DNA of 64,000 nt from Bacillus sp. J37 (GTDB lineage Bacteria > Bacillota > Bacilli > Bacillales > Bacillaceae): assembly GCF_000518865.1 (NCBI RefSeq), contig NZ_JAEK01000001.1, positions 248,001 through 312,000 on the forward strand, in the 5' to 3' direction. The position numbers and the translations under genes were made by a program. The notes beneath the pieces were generated by a model, which was not told where the DNA came from, made no database searches, and was given only the letters and a program-made list of their open reading frames with translations. Shown here in pieces: positions 17,198 to 25,095 of the stretch; position 1 is the first letter of the stretch, and each line of letters begins with the position of its first letter.

Positions 17198-17950
17198 ATG
17201 GCAGACGTATTACAAGTGAAGAATATAAATAAAATTTATGATGGAAAAGCATCTTTTCAAGCTTTAACGAATGTTTCATTTAATGTAGAAAAAGGAGAAT
17301 TCATTGGAATAATGGGTCCATCGGGATCAGGAAAAACGACACTATTAAATCTTATCTCGACCATTGATAGACCATCATCAGGGGAAATCCTTATAAATGG
17401 TCAAGAACCTCACAAATTAAAAAAGGCAAAGCTAGCAAAGTTTCGCCGCAAAGAATTAGGATTTGTGTTTCAAGACTTTAATTTGTTAGACACGTTAACA
17501 TTGGAGGAAAATATCATTTTACCTTTAACGCTAGAAAAAACGAATTCAGCTGTTATGGATGAAAGGGTACAAAGTATTTCAAAAAAATTAGGTATTGATG
17601 TGATATTAAAAAAACGAACATATGAAGTTTCAGGCGGCCAAAAGCAACGTACTGCGATCGCAAGAGCGATTATCCATCAACCTTCACTCCTGTTGGCTGA
17701 TGAGCCAACAGGAAACTTAGATTCGAAGTCTTCAAAAGATGTGATGCAAACAATGCAATCAATTAATGAAAAAGATCAAACTACAATGTTAATGGTGACT
17801 CATGACCCCTATGCTGCAAGCTATTGTCACCGTGTCATTTTCATTAAAGATGGAAAACTATACAACGAAATATACAGAGGCGCGAATCAAAAGGTATTTT
17901 TCCAACAGATTATGGATGTTCTTTCTATGCTAGGAGGGGATGGCAGATGA
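17198..17950 (+). CDS. yxdL: Peptide-resistance ABC transporter ATP-binding protein, BceA/YxdL-like
   Basis: 250 aa from the ATG at 17198 behind GAAGGAGG; the frame is open upstream to 17141 without an SD. Walker A is GIMGPSGSGKTTLL, the Q-loop region FVFQDFNLLDTLTLEENI, the ABC signature VSGGQKQRTAIARAI and Walker B LLLADEPTGNLDS. The sequence belongs to the MacB/LolD-like 3.A.1.134 type that pairs with BceB-like permeases. The complex frees or removes cell-wall-active peptides and also signals to the kinase. It overlaps the permease start (ATGA). Confidence 0.93.
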   Translation: MADVLQVKNINKIYDGKASFQALTNVSFNVEKGEFIGIMGPSGSGKTTLLNLISTIDRPSSGEILINGQEPHKLKKAKLAKFRRKELGFVFQDFNLLDTLTLEENIILPLTLEKTNSAVMDERVQSISKKLGIDVILKKRTYEVSGGQKQRTAIARAIIHQPSLLLADEPTGNLDSKSSKDVMQTMQSINEKDQTTMLMVTHDPYAASYCHRVIFIKDGKLYNEIYRGANQKVFFQQIMDVLSMLGGDGR

Positions 17951-19821
17951 CCTTTCCACAGTTCGCCTATAAGAATGTAACACGCAATTTGCGATCCTAC
18001 TTTGCCTTTTATTTAAGTAGCTCATTTGCTGTTATGATCTTCTTTATGTTTGCGATGTTTATCTTCCATCCTACACTCGAGACGGGTTATATGATGAACA
18101 TTGCTAAAAAAGGCATGGTATTTGCTGAATGGACAATTTTCATCTTTTCTATTTTATTTATCCTATATTCTGTTAGTGCATTTTTAAAAACAAGAAAAAA
18201 AGAATTTGGGATTCTCACGATTCAAGGCGCATCTCCACAACAAATTCGCCTGCTAATCACATTAGAGAATGTTTTCATAGGACTAGCTTCTATTCTTACA
18301 GGAATAATCGGTGGAACGCTACTTGCTAAACTGTTTTTTATTGCTGGAACGTATATTGTTGAGATGGAACCCCTGCAGTTATATTTCCCTTGGAAAGCGT
18401 TAGGGTTAACGATAGGAGTATTTTTTGTTCTGTTTGTCGTCATCTCACAATTTACATTATTCCTTATCCATACAGAACAAACGATTTCCTTACTAAAAGG
18501 ATCTCAAAAACCAAAAAAAGAACCGAAGCCATCTATATTGTTTTCAATTCTGGGAGTTGCTTTTTTAGGAGCTGGATTTGGAATGGCGCTAGTTGCAGGG
18601 ATTGATATGGGCAGCGCAGTAATTATTACGGTTTGTACAGTAATTGGAACGTACTTGTTTTATAGTCAGTTAAGTGTCTGGGTGCTAAAGCTGTTGAAAC
18701 GAAATAAGAAATTTTATAGAACAGGTACAAATCTACTGTGGGTATCTGATTTAACGTATCGTGTCAGAGATAATGCTCGTCTATTTTTTATAGTCAGTAT
18801 CGTTTCAGCTGTTGCCTTCACTGCGACAGGTACGTTGGCGACATATAAATCTATGTTTTCTGTAGAGGACACACCGTATGAAATGGAGTTTTTATCTCAT
18901 TCAAATAACAAAGATGAAAGCGAGCAGCTGTCATTTATTCAACAACAACTTGGCAAAAAAGATATTGATTACAAAGAATTCAAAATGATAACGATAGAAG
19001 CTCGACAAGGGCCATTTCACTACCCTGTTTTGGTACTTTCATATAAAGATTGGATTAAAAACTTCCCCAAGTTAAAATCCTCTCATCTTGAGAAAGGAGA
19101 AGGGATTTACTATGGGGAGACGAAACGAGGGGGCCGTACAATTCTTCCAAGTAATAAAACAGAATTACAATTAGACAACAAACAAATGTCGATAAAATTA
19201 CAATCGATTGAACAGCCGATTTTCTCCCTATCCGATGTGATAGTTGTCAATGAAGTAAGTTTTAATCAATTAAAACAAAAGGCTGAAGTATCTACTTGGT
19301 ATGGTTTCGGGTTCTCGAATTGGAAAGACAGCCTTGATATAAGTCAAAAGATAAAGAGCTATATTGTCGGTGAAACATACAATCCGGATGCCCAATACTT
19401 TTCAAAATCCATTCGTTATTTGTATAGCGTCCAAGTACCAAGTTTGAGTTTATTTATAGGACTATTTATTGCTATTGTCTTTTTCTTGGCTGCTGGAAGT
19501 TTCTTGTATTTCCGACTGTTTACAGACCTATATGAAGAAAGAGAAAAGTATAAATCACTAGCGAAAATAGGACTAAGCGAGAAAGAAATGGTAAGAAGTG
19601 CAACTCTTCAAATGGCTATTCTGTTCTTCCTGCCATTCTTGTTGGCTGTTATTGACACGGGGTTTGCATTACAAGTGTTACATCGGGAAGGAGGTTTTCC
19701 CAACGTATTACAATCAGGGATCATTACGATTTTAGGATTCTTCCTATTACAGCTGCTTTACTTTATTATCATTCGCTCTAGTTATATTAAGAATTTAAAA
19801 GAGTATGCCTATCGACAATAA
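17947..19821 (+). CDS. yxdM: Peptide-resistance ABC transporter permease, BceB/YxdM-like
   Basis: 624 aa (B. subtilis YxdM 622). The FtsX-like plan shows about ten membrane helices: one near 15-40, three between 55 and 170, two at about 195-235, one at about 275-300, then a large outside domain (about 310-505), and three at the C-terminus (about 505-525, 560-585, 590-615). The big extracellular domain between helices 7 and 8 marks BceB-type permeases and determines peptide specificity in the family. It would also hold the kinase next to it. Substrate is inferred only by family; yxd responds to LL-37-like peptides. Confidence 0.9.
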   Translation: MTFPQFAYKNVTRNLRSYFAFYLSSSFAVMIFFMFAMFIFHPTLETGYMMNIAKKGMVFAEWTIFIFSILFILYSVSAFLKTRKKEFGILTIQGASPQQIRLLITLENVFIGLASILTGIIGGTLLAKLFFIAGTYIVEMEPLQLYFPWKALGLTIGVFFVLFVVISQFTLFLIHTEQTISLLKGSQKPKKEPKPSILFSILGVAFLGAGFGMALVAGIDMGSAVIITVCTVIGTYLFYSQLSVWVLKLLKRNKKFYRTGTNLLWVSDLTYRVRDNARLFFIVSIVSAVAFTATGTLATYKSMFSVEDTPYEMEFLSHSNNKDESEQLSFIQQQLGKKDIDYKEFKMITIEARQGPFHYPVLVLSYKDWIKNFPKLKSSHLEKGEGIYYGETKRGGRTILPSNKTELQLDNKQMSIKLQSIEQPIFSLSDVIVVNEVSFNQLKQKAEVSTWYGFGFSNWKDSLDISQKIKSYIVGETYNPDAQYFSKSIRYLYSVQVPSLSLFIGLFIAIVFFLAAGSFLYFRLFTDLYEEREKYKSLAKIGLSEKEMVRSATLQMAILFFLPFLLAVIDTGFALQVLHREGGFPNVLQSGIITILGFFLLQLLYFIIIRSSYIKNLKEYAYRQ

Positions 19822-19848
19822 AAAATAGAAAAAGGAGAAGATGAAATC

Positions 19849-20190
19849 ATGAAAAAGTTTGTTGGAGTTTTACTTTTGTTAGTTGTTTTGCTTGTTGGAT
19901 TTTTTACTGTTGTTCCAAAAGAAGATAGGGATCATATTAACCCATTAGTCCCTAAAGAAGATGTATATGTGCAAATTAATGAAGACGCTGTTCCGAAGGG
20001 TGGCAGATATGAATATACTCTGACTGGTTATAATGAAGAGGGCGAAGAAAAGGAAATCACTTTTGACTCTGGGAAAATTTTAAAGGAAAATGCTTTCTTA
20101 AAAGTTACAGTAAAAGGTGCTTTTGTAGAAGAGTGGGAAGAAGTACAAGTTGAAGATTTACCTGAGAAAGTAGAAACAAAGCTAAATTAG
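19849..20190 (+). CDS. yxeA: YxeA-like (DUF1093) secreted or anchored protein
   Basis: 113 aa with an N-terminal basic-hydrophobic segment (MKKFVGVLLLLVVLLVGFF), then a small beta-rich domain with YVQINEDAVPKGGRYEYTLT and GKILKENAFLKVTVKGAF typical of the YxeA/DUF1093 family. B. subtilis yxeA (115 aa) likewise follows yxdM. Molecular function is unknown; a peptide-binding or accessory role at the membrane is inference. It is the last cargo gene, 27 bp after the permease with GGAGAAG as SD. Confidence 0.85.
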   Translation: MKKFVGVLLLLVVLLVGFFTVVPKEDRDHINPLVPKEDVYVQINEDAVPKGGRYEYTLTGYNEEGEEKEITFDSGKILKENAFLKVTVKGAFVEEWEEVQVEDLPEKVETKLN

Positions 20191-20225
20191 TATTTATCTA
20201 ATCCCTGCTGAACGTTATATTTAGT

Positions 20226-20255
20226 TCTTCCATAATCGGGCCCTTTGTTGAAGAG
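20226..20255. repeat. Imperfect direct repeat flanking the cargo, copy 2
   Basis: Matches 14856-14888 (shared AATCGGGCC and TTGTTGA). Together the copies bracket the whole yxd-like cargo. Confidence 0.6.
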
Positions 20256-20277
20256 CGAATCGCAGAAAAATGATTAA

Positions 20278-20417
20278 ACTTTTTTATAAAAATTGTGCAA
20301 TACTTCACAAAGAGTGAATCCGTTTTGATCAAACTTTTTTCAAAACGGATTCTTTCAATTTAACGTAAGATGTGGGTTTGTTGGGTATTTTTGTTCAAAC
20401 TTTATTTCAAAGCTACA
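20278..20417. repeat. Cargo-side transposon end (Tn7 L-like): three spaced TnsB-type sites
   Basis: On the minus strand the core AAAGTTT occurs with its AAAGT at 20399-20403 (inside the terminal repeat), 20333-20337 and 20278-20282, each preceded by an A-rich run like the sites at the other end. Spacings are 66 and 55 bp. Three spread sites in about 140 bp is the plan of the Tn7 left end. Confidence 0.75.
20316..20353. terminator. Hairpin after yxeA, enclosing a TnsB-type site
   Basis: GAATCCGTTTTGA / TCAAAACGGATTC is a 12-13-bp perfect stem followed by TTTCAATTT. It may end cargo transcription. Its loop holds the middle TnsB-type core. Confidence 0.6.
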
Positions 20418-20422
20418 GACGA
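20418..20422. repeat. Target-site duplication, mntR side
   Basis: GACGA directly after the terminal CAAAGCTACA; same as 7956-7960. Confidence 0.88.
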
Positions 20423-20423
20423 T

Positions 20424-20440
20424 GTCAGGTCCTTTTCTTT
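20424..20440 (+). terminator. 3' half of the split nrdJ terminator
   Basis: GTCAGGTCCTTT then TTCTTT. It pairs with 7947-7958, now 12.5 kb away, so it can no longer act for nrdJ. Confidence 0.78.
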
Positions 20441-20533
20441 CCTGCAATACAACCATAACTTGTCATGATTAACAAACTCATGTAAAATTGTAATGATGTC
20501 GTTAAAAAGTTCGGCGAATATGGAGGGACCAAC

Positions 20534-20956
20534 ATGCCAACACCAAGTATGGAAGATTATATAGAACAGATTTATTTACTTATTGAAGACAAAGGATATG
20601 CTCGAGTTTCCGATATAGCCGAAGCATTGGCCGTACATCCCTCCTCTGTTACAAAGATGGTTCAAAAACTTGATAAAGATGAATACCTCATATATGAAAA
20701 ATATCGAGGTCTCGTTTTAACAAATAAAGGGAAGAAAACAGGTAAGCGTTTAGTTTATCGACATGAACTTTTGGAGCAATTTCTTCAAATAATCGGTGTT
20801 GATCAAGATAAGATTTATGATGATGTGGAAGGTATTGAACATCATTTAAGTTGGAATGCTATTGACCGAATTGGAGACTTAGTTCAGTACTTTGAGGAAA
20901 ATGAAGAAAGAGTCAATACTCTGCGTAAAATACAAAAGAATAATGAAGAATCATAA
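20534..20956 (+). CDS. mntR: Manganese-responsive transcriptional repressor MntR
   Basis: 140 aa DtxR-family regulator that represses Mn2+ uptake genes when loaded with manganese. All six B. subtilis metal ligands are at the same numbers: Asp8, Glu11, His77, Glu99, Glu102 and His103. The N-terminal winged helix ([22 protein letters not shown]) binds DNA and the rest dimerises. The start ATG follows GGAGGGACC. In B. subtilis mntR directly follows lipM. Here nrdJ and the transposon lie between them. Confidence 0.95.
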   Translation: MPTPSMEDYIEQIYLLIEDKGYARVSDIAEALAVHPSSVTKMVQKLDKDEYLIYEKYRGLVLTNKGKKTGKRLVYRHELLEQFLQIIGVDQDKIYDDVEGIEHHLSWNAIDRIGDLVQYFEENEERVNTLRKIQKNNEES

Positions 20957-21001
20957 AAAGCGATGGGAAGTAGAACCACTACGACCCATCGCTTTTTTTA
21001 T
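20957..21001 (+). terminator. Terminator of mntR
   Basis: AAAAGCGATGGG / CCCATCGCTTTTTTT stem with a 20-nt loop. Confidence 0.85.
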
Positions 21002-21281
21002 ATAGTCGAAACCAAGAAGGAAATTATATTAATTATTATTTTAATAAAAAGTATACAGAAAAATATGCAAGTCACATATTCAATACTAGAATGATAGAAT
21101 TTAACCCTTTAATATGCATCAGCTTTAATGCGTTAAACAAGGAGTGAAATCATTGTCGAACGAAACTTATGTGTAAACGACCGATTATGACAATGAGCAT
21201 AACTGTATTATGCAATAATATTCAGTACTTTCATTATATTTTAATAGTTTATCATTTTAATAAAATAATGGTGGTGAGAAA

Positions 21282-22301
21282 TTGAGTAAACAACCAATAC
21301 TCCAAATAAAAAATTTAAGTGTATCATTTAGATCTGAAAAAAAGGTAGTGCCGGCTGTAAAAGATATTAGTTTTGATTTATACAAGGGAGAAATAGTAGG
21401 GATTGTCGGAGAGTCTGGTAGTGGAAAGAGTGTAACATCATTAGCTGCAATGGGGTTAATTCCAAGTCCTCCAGGGTTGATCGAAAACGGTGAAATTTTG
21501 TTTGAGGGGAAAAATTTGATCAAGCTAAACGAGAAAAAGATGAGAAAGATTAGAGGAAATCAAATATCAATGATTTTCCAAGAACCAATGACCTCGTTAA
21601 ATCCTTTGTTTTCAATTGGAAATCAATTAACAGAAGCACTTCGATTACATACTGATGTAACAAAAAAGGGAGCCAAAACGAAAGCAATTGAATTGTTGAA
21701 ATTAGTAGGAATTCCTAGAGTAGAAGAAATAATAAGTGAGTATCCGCACCAACTATCCGGCGGAATGCGACAAAGAGTGATGATCGCTATGGCGATGGCT
21801 TGTAATCCCCGTGTCTTAATAGCAGACGAGCCCACGACGGCTCTTGATGTTACGATTCAAGCGCAAATTTTAACACTTATGAAAGAACTAAATACAAACA
21901 TGAATACCTCGATTATTTTCATCACACATGATTTGGGTGTAGTTGCAGAGATTTGTGATCGGGTACTTGTCATGTATTCAGGCCAAATTGTTGAACAAGG
22001 TGATGTTAAGACTATTTTAAAGGATCCTAAGCACCCATATACCAAGGGGTTAATAAAATCCATCCCTGATATAAGAGGGAAAATAAAACGCTTATATAGT
22101 ATACCTGGCCAAATTCAGAGTCATGGCAGTTCACATCAAGGATGTCGTTTTGCCCCGCGATGTGAGGATGCATATGGTGAATGCCTAGAAGAAGTGCCAA
22201 GCTTATATAAAATGATGAAGGAAGGACATGATGTGCGGTGCTTTTTGCATAAAAAGAGTGGGGAGGTTGATAAAAATGACAGAATTTCTTCTTCAAGTTG
22301 A
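21282..22301 (+). CDS. appD: Oligopeptide ABC transporter ATP-binding protein (AppD/OppD-like)
   Basis: 339 aa from a TTG behind GGTGGTGAG. Walker A is GIVGESGSGKSVTSLA, the signature LSGGMRQRVMIAMA, and Walker B VLIADEPTTALD. The C-terminal oligopeptide/dipeptide domain includes QGCRFAPRCEDAYGEC, whose cysteines may bind an Fe-S cluster as in some Opp/Dpp ATPases. It energises peptide uptake with AppF. Gene order D-F-A-B-C is that of the B. subtilis app operon, so the app name is chosen by order; dpp- or opp-type specificity cannot be told from sequence. It overlaps appF by 26 bp. Confidence 0.88.
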   Translation: MSKQPILQIKNLSVSFRSEKKVVPAVKDISFDLYKGEIVGIVGESGSGKSVTSLAAMGLIPSPPGLIENGEILFEGKNLIKLNEKKMRKIRGNQISMIFQEPMTSLNPLFSIGNQLTEALRLHTDVTKKGAKTKAIELLKLVGIPRVEEIISEYPHQLSGGMRQRVMIAMAMACNPRVLIADEPTTALDVTIQAQILTLMKELNTNMNTSIIFITHDLGVVAEICDRVLVMYSGQIVEQGDVKTILKDPKHPYTKGLIKSIPDIRGKIKRLYSIPGQIQSHGSSHQGCRFAPRCEDAYGECLEEVPSLYKMMKEGHDVRCFLHKKSGEVDKNDRISSSS

Positions 22302-23244
22302 GGGATTGAAAAAAAACTTCCCAATCAATAATGGATTACTAGGGAAACAAACGGGAGAAGTGAGGGCAGTTGATGATCTATCCTTCTATGTGAAAAAAGG
22401 AGAGACTTTAGGCATTGTTGGCGAAAGTGGCTGCGGGAAATCAACTACAGGTCGTCTCCTAATGAGATTAATAGAGGCAAGTGATGGAAGGATTGTATTT
22501 GAAGATAAAGAGATTACGAAAATGACAAAAAATGAATTAAGAAAGGTACGGAGAGATATCCAAATGGTTTTTCAAGATCCGTATGCCTCCTTAAATCCAA
22601 GACACTCGATTGAAAAAATTTTGGAAGAGCCATTGATTGTCCATCGAATAGGGACAAAGGAGGAAAGAAAGAAAAGGGTAAATGAGATGTTGGAAATTGT
22701 CGGCTTGAGTAGTCACCATGCTAGAAGGTATCCACACCAGTTTAGCGGTGGACAACGACAAAGAATTGGGATAGCAAGGGCCCTTATGACAAAACCAAAA
22801 TTAATTATTGCGGATGAGCCTGTTTCAGCTCTGGATGTATCAATTCAGGCTCAAGTACTAAACCTGATGAGAGACATTCAAGTGGAATTCCAACTTACCT
22901 ATATTTTTATTGCACATGACCTTGGTGTTGTTCGTCATATAAGTGACAGGGTAGGAGTGATGTATTTAGGTAGATTGATTGAATTAGCAGATAGTGAGGA
23001 ACTTTATAAAGAGGCTATGCATCCATATACAAAAGCACTGTTGTCTGCAGTTCCAATTGCTGATCCTGATGTTATTCGTCATAACGTTCCTTTATCGGGA
23101 GAAATGCCAAGTCCTTCAAATCCGCCTTCAGGATGTGCCTTTCATACACGGTGTACAGAAGGTATGGACATTTGTAAATCAATTAGACCTAATGATCAAA
23201 ACATTGGTGGTCATTTTGTTGCTTGTCATCTATACAATCGCTGA
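22276..23244 (+). CDS. appF: Oligopeptide ABC transporter ATP-binding protein (AppF/OppF-like)
   Basis: 322 aa from the ATG at 22276 behind GGGAGG; the frame extends upstream to 22228 inside appD. Walker A is GIVGESGCGKSTTGRLL, the signature FSGGQRQRIGIARAL, and Walker B LIIADEPVSALDVS. The C-terminal segment GCAFHTRCTEGMDIC resembles that of AppD. Second ATPase of the heterodimer that drives import. The overlap with appD suggests translational coupling and equal amounts. Confidence 0.88.
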   Translation: MTEFLLQVEGLKKNFPINNGLLGKQTGEVRAVDDLSFYVKKGETLGIVGESGCGKSTTGRLLMRLIEASDGRIVFEDKEITKMTKNELRKVRRDIQMVFQDPYASLNPRHSIEKILEEPLIVHRIGTKEERKKRVNEMLEIVGLSSHHARRYPHQFSGGQRQRIGIARALMTKPKLIIADEPVSALDVSIQAQVLNLMRDIQVEFQLTYIFIAHDLGVVRHISDRVGVMYLGRLIELADSEELYKEAMHPYTKALLSAVPIADPDVIRHNVPLSGEMPSPSNPPSGCAFHTRCTEGMDICKSIRPNDQNIGGHFVACHLYNR

Positions 23245-23283
23245 CTAGCAGCATTGATGATAAATAATTAATGGGGGTATGAA

Positions 23284-24903
23284 ATGGAAATGAAAAAGAA
23301 TATGAAGTGGTTACTAGTTTCATTGTTAGCACTAAGCATGCTTCTAGTTGGATGTAGTGGAAATTCAAATCAAGAAGCGGGTGGAGAAGAACAGCCTTCA
23401 AACAATACGGAAACCAAAAAGGACACACTGGTGTTTGGGCGTGGAGGGGATTCTACATCACTGGATCCTATTACAACAACAGAGGGAGAAACCTTTAAAG
23501 TAACGGAAAATATTTTTGAAACACTACTTGAGTATGGTGAGCAAGATACGACCTTACATCCTGGCCTTGCCGAATCGTGGGAGGTGTCTGATGATGCACT
23601 GACTTACACCTTAAAGCTCCGTCAGGGTGTGAAGTTCCATGATGGGACAGATTTTAATGCAGATGCTGTTGTATTTAACTTTAATCGTTGGATGAGTGGG
23701 AATGCAGATGATTTTCCTTACTACACGATGTTCGGCGGATTTAAGGGAGAAGAAGGCCATGTCATTAAAGAGGTTAAAGCTCTAGACGAGTATACAGTTG
23801 AATTTACACTTAACCGTCCCCAAGCTCCATTTCTAAAAAATTTAGCCATGTCTCCATTCGGCATTGCGAGTCCAACAGCTGTTGAGGAACATGGTGATGA
23901 TTTCAGGAAAAATCCAGTCGGTACAGGTCCGTTTAAATTTGTAGAATGGAAGCAGAATGACCGAATTGTTTTGGAAAAAAATGAAAGCTACTGGATGGAA
24001 GGATTCCCAAAGTTAAATCAAGTAATATTCAGAGTTATTCCTGAAAATACGGCAAGGCTAAATGCTTTAGCGAACGGAGAAATTGATTTAATGGATGGAG
24101 TGAATAATTCTGATGAAGCGACCGTCACTAATAATGATCAATTACAATTAATTGAGCGACCATCTATGAATGTTGGATACTTAGGTTTTACGACAAATCG
24201 ACCGCCATTTGATAATAAGCTTGTCCGCCAGGCGTTAAACCATGCGATTGATAAACAAGGAATAATTGATGCGTTTTATGGTGGAAAAGCGGAGGCTGCA
24301 AAGAATCCAATGCCGCCTTCAATTGAAGGATATAACAATGAAATTGAAGACTATTCTTATGATTTAGAAAAGGCGAAAGAGTTGTTGGCTGAAGCTGGGT
24401 ATCCAGACGGATTTGACATGGATCTATGGGCTATGCCGGTAGCAAGACCTTATATGCCGGAAGGAATGAAGGTTGCGGAGGTTATTCAAGCATCATTTGC
24501 GGAAATTGGCGTTAAAGCTGAAATTCAGTCAGTTGATTGGGCAACATACCTGGAAAAAGCAGCAAAAGGGGAATTTGATGCATACATGTTAGGCTGGACC
24601 GGTGATAATGGTGATCCTGATAACTTCTTATATACCCTCTTAGATAAAGATAGTATCGGAAGCAACAACTATTCTTACTATAGTAATGATGAACTTCATG
24701 ATGTGTTAATAAATGCTCAAAAAGAGACAGAACAAGATAAACGAAATGAATTATATAAGCAGGCACAAGAAATTATTCATGAAGATGCACCTTGGGTTCC
24801 ACTTGTTCACTCTACACCTTTATTAGCCGGAACAAGTGATATTGTTAATTACTTCCCACATCCTACCGGCTCAGAAGCGTTGACAAAAGTTGAATTTAAA
24901 TAA
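23284..24903 (+). CDS. appA: Oligopeptide-binding lipoprotein (AppA-like, SBP family 5)
   Basis: 539 aa, close to B. subtilis AppA (543). A signal peptide ends in the lipobox LVGC with Cys24 as the lipidated residue, then a Ser/Asn/Glu linker. The family-5 solute-binding fold follows (LDPITTTEGETFKVTENIFE, LKLRQGVKFHDGTDFNADAV, NPVGTGPFKFVEW). It sits on the outer face of the membrane and hands peptides to AppB/AppC. A hairpin after the gene may protect this 5' mRNA segment, giving the excess of binding protein usual in such operons. Confidence 0.9.
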   Translation: MEMKKNMKWLLVSLLALSMLLVGCSGNSNQEAGGEEQPSNNTETKKDTLVFGRGGDSTSLDPITTTEGETFKVTENIFETLLEYGEQDTTLHPGLAESWEVSDDALTYTLKLRQGVKFHDGTDFNADAVVFNFNRWMSGNADDFPYYTMFGGFKGEEGHVIKEVKALDEYTVEFTLNRPQAPFLKNLAMSPFGIASPTAVEEHGDDFRKNPVGTGPFKFVEWKQNDRIVLEKNESYWMEGFPKLNQVIFRVIPENTARLNALANGEIDLMDGVNNSDEATVTNNDQLQLIERPSMNVGYLGFTTNRPPFDNKLVRQALNHAIDKQGIIDAFYGGKAEAAKNPMPPSIEGYNNEIEDYSYDLEKAKELLAEAGYPDGFDMDLWAMPVARPYMPEGMKVAEVIQASFAEIGVKAEIQSVDWATYLEKAAKGEFDAYMLGWTGDNGDPDNFLYTLLDKDSIGSNNYSYYSNDELHDVLINAQKETEQDKRNELYKQAQEIIHEDAPWVPLVHSTPLLAGTSDIVNYFPHPTGSEALTKVEFK

Positions 24904-24911
24904 GGTTGTTA

Positions 24912-24936
24912 AAGGGGGAGACATAGTCTCCCTTAT
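24912..24936 (+). terminator. Intercistronic hairpin between appA and appB
   Basis: GGGAGAC / GTCTCCC stem with a short loop and no U-run. It is more likely an mRNA-stabilising or attenuating hairpin than a full terminator. 24937-25095 has no gene. Confidence 0.5.
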
Positions 24937-25095
24937 ATCGCCTGAAAAAATTGAATTGGCATACTTTTCTCTCCTAGTAAACGTAGTCCCTATGTGAACA
25001 TTACTTTAAGTCTAGCTAGTTGATTTCTTTCTCCTCTATAAAAAGGGGGCGTTAAAATACCTAAACCTGCATGTTAATAAAAAAGAGGTGAGCAT

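Larger units (their letters stand above)
7961..20417 (+). mobile_element. Complete Tn7-like transposon with yxdJKLM-yxeA type cargo
   Basis: 12,457 bp bounded by perfect 19-bp inverted repeats (TGTAGCTTTGAAATAAAGT at 7961-7979, its complement at 20399-20417) and flanked by the direct repeat GACGA. It encodes TnsA, TnsB, TnsC and a long TniQ/TnsD, in that order from the nrdJ-side end. Cargo: a two-component system, an ABC transporter and a YxeA-like secreted protein. No TnsE, Cas protein or CRISPR array was seen. As in Tn7 at glmS, the end next to tnsA faces the 3' end of the target gene. All tns frames are intact, so it may be active. Confidence 0.93.

Noticed and set aside
14810-20400. A tnsE gene
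   Set aside because: All genes after tnsD are a two-component system, an ABC transporter and YxeA; none resembles TnsE.
7961-20417. CRISPR-associated transposon (CAST)
   Set aside because: No cas genes, no repeat-spacer array and only one TniQ, of the long TnsD type, in the element.
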